In this document: piece by piece, positions 21,207-64,000 of the stretch | Position numbering within the stretch: position 1 is the stretch's first letter | Layout of the letters: each line of letters begins with the position of its first letter | Assembly: GCA_009760855.2 (NCBI GenBank) | Contig: WPIO01000036.1 | Span: 105,001-169,000, forward strand | Source: Cristatella mucedo | Lineage: Eukaryota; Bryozoa; Phylactolaemata; Cristatellidae | Reading direction: 5' to 3' | DNA: 64,000 nucleotides | The notes under the pieces: model-generated | Told to the model about the DNA's origin: nothing | What the model saw: the letters and a program-made list of their open reading frames with translations, nothing else | Databases searched by the model: none | Translations under genes and position numbers: made by a program

Positions 21207-22895
21207 TAACAATGATACACTTGATAAAGCGCCCTCAGAGAACTCAATCTCTTTCTAGGCGCTTTACATGTGCTGCAAAGGAAACACGATCGAATGGTGA
21301 GTATCACGCTCCATAAACAACATGAATAACATGGTTTGGGGTGACGTACAGGGTCAGCATGCAAGTGTGGTTAGTGGCAGTATGCACAGTGTCAGCAATC
21401 ACAAGCACATAAAGGACGAATCACTGGGACCCTGCAAATGCTGTCGTAAATAGGTACGTTTTTAATTTCACCTTAAGTGTGGTCAAGTCAAGGGATGTCG
21501 TGACGCAAGTCGGGAGGGAGTTCCAGGCTTTGGGAGCATACGAACTAAATGCATGGTCTCCAAAGGATTTGAGGTTTGTACGAGGTACAGGTAAACAGTT
21601 AGTTTCTGACAAGCGGGTGGTACGATGCTGAGGCTGGTGGGGAAGTAGATCTGATAGGTAAGCTGGAGCGAAAGAATGAAGGGACCTAAAAGTGAGCGAT
21701 AAAACTTTGAAGCCGATCCGTTGCTTGACTGGTAGCTAGTGCAGGTCGGCGAGAAGTGGTGTGATGTGGCAACTGTGATGCTCACGGTAGACAAGCCTAG
21801 CTGCAGAGTTTTGCACCAGCTATGACTGCAGCTATGATTGCCTGATTGCACATGCCGGTAGACCAGCAAGCAGATAGTTACAGAAGTGAAGACGAGACGT
21901 CGCAAATGCATGGACCAAGTTACATGTGGTATCCCTGTCTAAATAAGCCCGAATTTTAGCAATGTTATGTAGCTGAAAGTTGGCATACGTGATTGTGGAG
22001 CTAATGTGGTCGTCAAACGAAAGGTCACTTTGGAACATGACACCTTGATTTCGTGCAGATTCAACAGGAGATATGCTGGCAGAGCCGATTTTGAGCGTTA
22101 GCCTTTCCAATTTCTGAATCACACTTGATTTGCCTATAACTAGTAAGTTGGTTTTTATTATCATTTAATTTAAGAAAATTTGCTGCCATCCATGTGGGGA
22201 TGTCATCAATACATGCAGCAAGAGAGTTGAGAGAATTTGAGGTGCTCGAAGGCTGGGAGGGATCAAAGCAAAGGTACAACTGAGTGTCACATCAATACTC
22301 TGGAGTCTCCCACTGAAACAGGACCTGAACAATTACAGAGCAGTACCAGTGATGCCCAGGCGAGATGAGAGGCGCTATAGAAGAACTTGGTGATCGATAG
22401 TATCAAAAGCTGCAGAAAGATCGAGTAAACCAAGCAGAGATATCTACGAATGTCTGCATTCCTAAGTAGGTCGTTGTACACTCGAAGCAATGCTGACTCC
22501 GTGGAGTGATAAGCCCTAAAGCCAGACTGGAACTTATTAGCAAGGTTTGAAGTTTCAATATGTGAGTTAAGTTGGTCTGCCACGACTCGTTCCAGTGTCT
22601 TTGATAGGAATGGTAGAAGGGAGACTGGGCGGTAGTTGCTCAAGTTCTCTTGGTTTAGTGTCGCTTTCTTGGGAAGTGGCCTGACTACAGCTTGTTTGAA
22701 AGGTCCTGGTACATGAATTGAGGCTAATGACATATTAATGGCATTAGTTATGCATGGCAGCAGCAGATCAATGCAACGTAGGCGCAGGTCAGTGGAAATA
22801 GTGTTCAAAGGATTTGTTGTCTTCTTCGATTTGGACATAAACTTCAGAACGAGATCACTACTGACCTGCTTCATACCTATCTGAACTGATGCACC
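21207..22895 (-). mobile_element. LINE family I copy including RT N-terminal part
   Basis: On the - strand it encodes FKQAVVRPLPKKATLN, NYRPVSLLPFLSKTLERVVA and FQSGFRAYHSTESALLRVYN. An internal deletion (at about 22288) removes the segment from SIDV to FHFYAD. It then continues DTQLYLCFDPSQPSS to the 3' tail at 21207. It shows the fingers region missing from most copies. Confidence 0.85.
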
Positions 22896-22959
22896 AGTTT
22901 TAGCCTCCTCGCGCCATCAGGTTCTCTATGGACATGTCCTTGTGGCTTTGTGGAGTCAC

Positions 22960-23105
22960 TTTTGATACATTACAGGAGTTGCTGTCGGATATATATTACA
23001 CCAGTTACATTTGGAGATACATAATAGGAGTTACAGATGGAGATACATTTGTGGAGTTACAGGCAGCGATACCTTAAAGCAGTTACAGATGGAGATACAT
23101 TACAA
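22960..23105. repeat. Degenerate tandem repeat, unit ~AGTTACAGATGGAGATACAT
   Basis: Four to five imperfect units of 26-33 bp. The same core (ACAGATGGAGATACATTAC) appears reversed at about 29470-29490. Confidence 0.7.
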
Positions 23106-23650
23106 GCTGAGTGAAAGTTGCCCAAGCTCTTTTGCATTTGAATATGTATCAGCCCATCTTTATTAATTTTGAATTTCTGTAATGCAGCCAGGAATCGTTT
23201 TCAAAATTATTTTGATGCTTTCCATAAACAGTGCAGGCATTACAAATATCCGTAGGGGTGTCTTCAAATTGCAGTTTTCAGTGGCTGCAAAATGGACTGC
23301 TCATTCATACAGCTTTGATCGATGTCTCTGAGCGCAGAATGCATCAAAACCATTATCATGATAGTCAAGAAGGATCGCCAGCCAGACCATACGAATTGAT
23401 GTCTGAACAGCTTCGGTTACTGCAGTTTCGGCATCTCCAAGCTGAGGGGCTTAGATGGTGGCAATTGCTTTGCATGCACATTTTTTGCAGTTACTGCAGG
23501 GCATGACGAAACCTTGTTAGTTATGTCACAAATAATGAAAGGATTTCTTCACGGGACATGGTGCTGAAGATCTGCCAAGTGAGAAACTTGCCACGTAGAA
23601 GTGACCTAAGCTTCGAAAATGCTGAGCTAGTAAGGAAAGTTTGCAATAGA

Positions 23651-23770
<120 letters not shown>

Positions 23771-23885
23771 GAGGGAGAGCAGAGGTAGAGAGAGAAGAAG
23801 AAGAAAGTGAGTGAGAAAGATTTGAGTGAGTGGATGAGGTAGAGAACGCCTCCATAGTATGGGATGCTTGCAATGAGAGAGAGAA

Positions 23886-23886
23886 T

Positions 23887-23977
<91 letters not shown>

Positions 23978-23978
23978 G
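23886..23978. repeat. (AT)n-(GA)n microsatellite
   Basis: About 80 bp of TA with one G interruption, then a short GA run. Confidence 0.95.
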
Positions 23979-24070
23979 GCGAGAGAGATTCAGCCCATTT
24001 TCCTCGACAGAAAACTGTTCAAACTGATACAACCGCAAAAGAAACCGAGCAACTGCTCTTGGAAGCACTG

Positions 24071-24076
24071 TTTATT
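24071..24076 (-). terminator. AATAAA poly(A) signal candidate for CC2D2A
   Basis: TTTATT on the + strand reads AATAAA on the gene strand, about 376 nt after the stop codon. The (AT)n/(GA)n tract at 23886-23978 lies just beyond it. Confidence 0.5.
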
Positions 24077-24451
24077 ACAATTCAAACGACATTCTACCGT
24101 ACAAAAGCAATGCACCAGCAGCAGCTAGCCCCCCGGATGCAGCGATGCTTGCAAAGATGCTGTGTGCACTTGTGGCACACTGTCACCGGCTGCGCTTCAG
24201 ATCAACAGCAGGTGCACTCTTCGAGCTCATGGACGGAGAGGAGAGCTGAGCTGCTACACACCGAGTCGACCAGCTCGCAGCACGTACACTCGGTCAGGGA
24301 GTCATTCGAAGGCAAAATCAAAACCAACAAAAATTGACCGCAAAACGTTGCTCTGTGCTGATTGGGGCAGGGCAAATCGGGCGAATGGTGCAGCAGACTC
24401 TACTGTGGGGGTCGGGCCGCCTTGAGTCAGCAACGGCGGAAGCAGTGGAGC

Positions 24452-59623
<35,172 letters not shown>

Positions 59624-59785
59624 CTGCAAGAAAAGAAATGGGCTTGGCTGTGTCCATGGAGTCGCCTCAATCATTCGTTTCAAGCTGTGCACAGTCATCG
59701 AGCACAACATGATGGGGTATAAGCCATTATGAGCCTCCGAATGTCAGCAAACGAAAGACCAGGCTTATAAACGTCTACAACTCAC

Positions 59786-59838
59786 TGCATCGCTGGGCTT
59801 TGGGGGGATGCCATTAGTTGGAGCAGCGCATGAATGCC
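59786..59838 (-). CDS. Possible additional upstream CC2D2A exon (tentative)
   Basis: A 53-nt open segment lies between a pyrimidine-rich acceptor (CTGTAG) and a perfect GTGAGT donor. It ends in phase 2, exactly what the next exon requires. The encoded peptide (GIHALLQLMASPQSPAM) does not clearly match the family, so this rests on splice signals alone. Confidence 0.25.
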
Positions 59839-60119
59839 CTACAGACGACAGGTAGGGGAGATGAAACCTTAGGTGTTCGCAGGATAACGTCAGACTGTGG
59901 TCACGGCTAATGCACGAGCAAGGCTATACTATACTGGTGCCCCAACTCCCCAAAACGAGGCAGTCATCAAAGGAGGGCAGCCTTGATCCTTTTTTTCTCT
60001 TCCGCTATGGCAAGACCTGGACACCGCTAATCTTCGGTATCCAAATGCAAGGTATTTTTATGTATCTCCGCAAAGTTGTCTGCTACTCCACAAAGCCACA
60101 AAGATTATGTGGGTGCTAT

Positions 60120-60640
60120 GCAGGAGAGTTTTCTATAGCACACTTAGATACTAAGCGGCTTTCGGTACACATTCGGTAGTCAGATGACTTAGTCTCCCGC
60201 AATTAAGAGAAAGTGAAAAGTATAGCACAGTCAGGAGGGCAGCTGAGGTAGTGAGTCGCATAGAAGTAGCAGCCCAGGACAGATAGTGGAGAGAATACAT
60301 CATAGTCGGAGGACAGCAGGATAGTAGATGTCAGCAGGAGAGTAGATACCGCTGCATAGGAATTGTGGAACCGAGTTCCACAGCCTCCTGACCTCCAGAG
60401 AAAAAAGCTTCTATCGCCAACGGTCTTTAAGAGAAGGAATAAAACAGCTAATTTCTTGTCCATAGAGGATCTGAGGGCACGAGTAGACCGACACTGGTTC
60501 AGCAGTTCAGCTAGGCATGGAGAAACCAAGCCATAACCGGCCTTGTGGGTCATCGTATGAACTTTGCTTTGCATCCGTCGATCAATCGGAAGCCACGGAA
60601 ATTCCGTCAGCAAAAGAAACATGCTCAAAGGAAGTTTCCG
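60120..60640 (-). mobile_element. LINE family II 3' fragment
   Basis: On the - strand the frame runs FPWLPIDRRMQSKVHTMTHK, LAELLNQC, SFFLWRSGGCGTRFHNSYA, then HYLSCPPDCAILFTFS. These are RT C-terminal and 3' blocks shared with 55546 and 2330. Confidence 0.65.
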
Positions 60641-61084
60641 ATCATGTGACCCGTGCCTAGAAAGGAATTTAGTTCTGCCAGGGGCTACAACACTTTTTAG
60701 TATTTCTATTACTATTAGTATTATGACAACCGGTGCTGAAAAGAGTCAAATGGCAAAAATTCAGTATGCAAGCATCAAGCAAATAAATACCAAGCAAGCA
60801 GACATCAAGCAAGCAAACATCAAGCAAGAAAACTGAGTGCGGAGGTGAAAGGTGGTGGGAGAGACAGAGGCAGTCACTGAAGTAGGCCTCTCATAAAGAG
60901 CTGAGCTGGCTGCGGCGTCACACCCCCGCGCTGCATTACAAGACCTCGGAGCTAGTGCTGCCACTGCTTACGGGATTGCAGACAGCTGAGGACTTGCCAG
61001 TCCCATTGCTGACATGTGACAAACGGGCAGCTCAATCATGTTTGCATTTTTTCACAATCCACGGGAATTGTGGACAGTATGCAT

Positions 61085-61213
61085 AATACTAGCTGATGTA
61101 ACAGCCTCATTTACATAGAGGCAGAAGAGCCCTATTGGCTATCATAACCGCTTGCAGTTGGCAATAAAGGATCGCCCACAGCTGCAGGATTCGAACCCCG
61201 CGACCTCGTCCGT

Positions 61214-61294
<81 letters not shown>

Positions 61295-61320
61295 CTTGCA
61301 TCTTAGGCTATCACGGCCTT
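61085..61320 (-). mobile_element. SINE-A copy carrying a (GA)n expansion
   Basis: On the reverse strand the head GGCCGTGATAGCCTAAGATG is followed by about 75 bp of CT repeat, then TTCACGGACGAGG, B box GGTTCGAATCC, body, and 3' end ATGAGGCTGTTACATCAGCT. Confidence 0.8.
61216..61290. repeat. (GA)n microsatellite inside SINE-A
   Basis: Pure GA located where other copies have a short GCTTTC stretch between A and B boxes. Confidence 0.95.
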
Positions 61321-62134
61321 CATAATGCATGCATAGTAGCAATAGGGCATGCACTGAAGTCTTTCATTTGTTCTTTTATTAATTTTTCATAGCTTTGCAG
61401 ATCATGCCTTGGCAGCTGCAGCCAATCGAGTCCTGATTAATTTCGATGACCTTGCTATAGCACCACGGATTTGCTATGATGACCACTGACACTTTACCTG
61501 GGTTAGTTGGTTAGCCAGTCTCATTGCATGAGCTGCAGTGCCATCGGGAGATTCCGATGGGTATTAGAAATACACCAGATGTGAATGTCACAAAAAAGTA
61601 GTCAAAGCAATTCAACACTATGTTGAAGAACAAGTCGAAAGTCCGATTCCGGCTAATCTATCAATGATTAATAACGACCAGGTGCCAGACGTTAAGCCAA
61701 CCTTCGGCACTGAGACAAACTGACAACGCTGGATTTTTTGGACGATACCAGCTTGCTCCCTGCCAGCTGTCAAAATCTCTAGAGTGACTCAGCCTTTTTA
61801 AGCATCTTACGGAGCATTAAGATGTGGTCAGTTGCAGACATAAGCGAACAACAAGACATACCAATGAAGTCAGCAGAAAAGACAGCAAAAATGGTCGGTC
61901 ACAAGAATCTATGGGATGATTTGAAATGTACCTGTCCAATCATGACAGAATCAGTCCGTGTCGTCAAATTAAGAAAAAAACTGTTGCAATAGCATTCTTT
62001 ATACAGCGGCAAAGGCTGCAGTTATTTCGCTGGAATGAAATGGAGCAGGTAGTAAGGAGCTTCTAAGTCCTGGATTCAAACCCAGTGTCTAGGTCGTTCA
62101 GTGCAAGCATCTTATCACATTTATAAAATCCTAG
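61321..62134. other. No gene recognised
   Basis: Probably intron of CC2D2A. I searched the - strand by eye for further upstream exons and could not support one. Confidence 0.35.
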
Positions 62135-62315
62135 AGCTAAGCAAAGACTAGCTTATTCAACAGTCTCATCTATGCAACTGCAGCCGTAGCAGCTTTCAAC
62201 CCCATTTGTACTGGACGCCAAAGAATCGCCTGCAACAGGACTCAAGCCCATGACCTAGGCCGCAAAGTGTGCAAACACCCCTCCGTTTGGCCAAGACCCA
62301 GCAGCTTAATCAAAA
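62135..62315 (-). mobile_element. SINE-A variant, old
   Basis: On the reverse strand GGGCTTGAGTCCTGTTGCAG replaces the B box. The 3' end ATGAGACTGTTGAATAAGCT matches the SINE-A end. Confidence 0.55.
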
Positions 62316-62499
62316 TAGCACATCGCAGTGTTCATCAAGAGTCAGACCTTGGTATTCTGTGCTTCGTGCACACAGCTCCTTTTGAGATTGGCACTCACTT
62401 CTATGTCACAGATGTTTAGGATGCCCAATTCTAAACGTTAAAAGCTGTGGGGTTCAAGCTGAACTGGCTGAAAACTACAACTCCTATCTCACAGACAGT

Positions 62500-63035
62500 T
62501 AGTCCTAGATGTCTGGTCATGGCTGTAAGAAAACTGTAAAAAAACGGAAAACCAAAATGCTCATCGTACAAAAAGAACATATAGCCAGATTATGGATCTC
62601 TAGTTTTAGTCAATAGTGAGTGACACCACCATCACCAGCTCACAATTTGCATCTTCGACGACCATCTGGTTTTTCTAATATTTACTCAGGAGACTGCATT
62701 TACAACCAGTCATCACGTTCGTTCTCTCTGTCCAGATTTAGGGGTTACAGCTCACAAAGCCCATCTCGTTCTTGCAAATTTAAAGTCCTCTCTCCTTGGA
62801 TCCTCTCTAAGGTGTGAGATGTACAACTGTAAGTCTCTTTCAGCAGGGCTGGCAAAGCATTTCAGTAGGCCTCTAAAGCAGTTATACCTAAACAGGGCTG
62901 GCAGAATCGTCACTAAATAAAAATCCTGCTACACGCACCCTGCGTATACTAAAGAAGCTGCACTGGCTCCCGATAGAGTAGGAGATAATTCTCAGACTCA
63001 ATGTGAAAATCCACTTTCTGACATACGAAGCCTGC
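62500..63035 (+). mobile_element. Remnant of a third LINE type
   Basis: Broken frames give KKTKMLIVQKEH and a shifted LKKLHWLPI-like block followed by MKIHFLTYEACH. This RT C-terminal pattern is distinct from families I and II. Confidence 0.45.
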
Positions 63036-63715
63036 CACTCACTGCTTACTGGCCTACCAGCATGTGCAATCAGGCGATTGCAGCTGGTGCAAAACTCTGC
63101 AGCTAAGCTTGTCGGTCGTGAGCTTCACAGTTGCCACATCACTCCACTTCTCGCCGACCTGCACTGGCTACCAGTCAAGCAACGGATTGACTTCAAGATT
63201 TTGTCGCTCACTTTTAGGTCCCTTCATTCTATGGCTCCAGCCTATCTCTCCGATATACTCCCCCATCAGGCCAAGCATCGTACCACCCGCTTTTCGGAAT
63301 CCAACAGTCTACCAATACCTCGTACAAACCTCAAATCCTTTGGAGACCGTGCATTTAGTTCGTATGCTCCCAAAGCCTGGAACTCCCTCCCGACCTGCGT
63401 CAGAACATCCCCTGACCTGACCACATTTAAAAGGAACTTAAAAACACACCTATCTGGGACAGCATTTAGTGGGTCCCTGTGATTCGTCCTTGACGTGCTT
63501 ATGCGTGCTGACACTGTGCATGCTGCCACTAACCACATTTGCATGCTGACCCTGTGCATGTCACCCCTAACCATGTTATTCATCTTGTTTGTTTTTCAAG
63601 CATGATTTGACTTACCATCTAATTGCATTTCCATTTGCAGCAAATGTAAAGTGCCTAGAAAGAGATTAAGTTCCCTGAGGGCGCTTTATCAAGTGCATTA
63701 TTATTATTATTATTA
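63036..63715 (+). mobile_element. LINE family I 3' fragment
   Basis: Clean frame HSLLTGLPACAIRRLQLVQN, then LLADLHWLPVKQRIDFKILS and YAPKAWNSLPTCVRTSPDL, stop, full 3' UTR and ATT tail. It is inserted into the older LINE remnant at 63035. Confidence 0.9.
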
Positions 63716-64000
63716 TCATTATTGCCATGGTTGGCTCTTTAACATATAGCCAAAATGCTGTAGCAATAACAGCATTTCTGTGCTCTGAGAATCTCCCAGA
63801 GATTAACCACAATTTCTGAAGTTTAAAGAATATTGGTGTCAAATGATTGTTCTCTGCAAGCCTAAAGCTGTAGCACTCGCTTCTATAATTCTTGCACAAC
63901 GAATGCTGCAAGTTCCGGCACTTCCTTAATAGCTGCTCCAGGATGCTATTTCTATACTATTTATTACCTCAGCCGTCTTCCTAATCCCCTGTGCTTCTCA

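Noticed and set aside
61900-61990. Possible upstream CC2D2A exon on the - strand
   Set aside because: Acceptor too weak and the peptide does not resemble the family.

Overview
This is a eukaryotic window, almost certainly from an invertebrate animal. Its genes are split by introns with GT-AG borders, and most of its length is degenerate non-LTR retrotransposons, tRNA-derived SINEs and dinucleotide microsatellites. No species can be named from the sequence alone. One of the two genes, CC2D2A, encodes a ciliary transition-zone protein, so the organism has ciliated cells. No prokaryotic operon, rRNA, CRISPR array or phage gene was seen.

Two conserved genes can be assembled exon by exon with consistent splice phases. 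(1) SLC66A3 (PQLC3), a seven-helix PQ-loop protein, lies on the + strand in six exons (7900-10561) and appears complete at 221 codons. (2) The 3' half of CC2D2A lies on the - strand, with its stop at 24452 and its most upstream certain exon at 59623. Nineteen secure exons encode about 900 residues covering the C2 domain and the transglutaminase-like C-terminal region. The N-terminal half must lie beyond the right edge. The two genes are convergent, with about 13 kb of repeats between their stop codons.

Layout: 1-900 is a CpG/GC-rich block with an unassigned open frame. 900-7300 holds microsatellites and LINE copies on both strands. 7400-11565 is the SLC66A3 promoter, gene and 3' UTR. 11565-24000 is a LINE graveyard with nested and inverted copies, a hAT element resembling SPIN, a G-rich minisatellite and long GA/GT/AT tracts. 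24070-59623 is CC2D2A, whose introns contain LINEs, SINEs, a TIR element carrying a telomere-like array, and many (GA)n tracts. 59624-64000 is repeat-rich and probably CC2D2A intron.

Two main LINE families are visible, both of L2/CR1 type. Family I (RT signature FHFYADD, 3' end in ATT repeats) has more than a dozen copies. Family II (signature NDDGN...LDLSAAFDTIDHD) includes one copy with an endonuclease-domain remnant. Two SINE families have pol III A/B boxes. SINE-B carries a 3' tail very similar to that of LINE family I, which suggests it borrows that LINE's machinery. No LINE copy is intact. Many exon borders are given to the base from splice consensus and reading phase; repeat borders are approximate.
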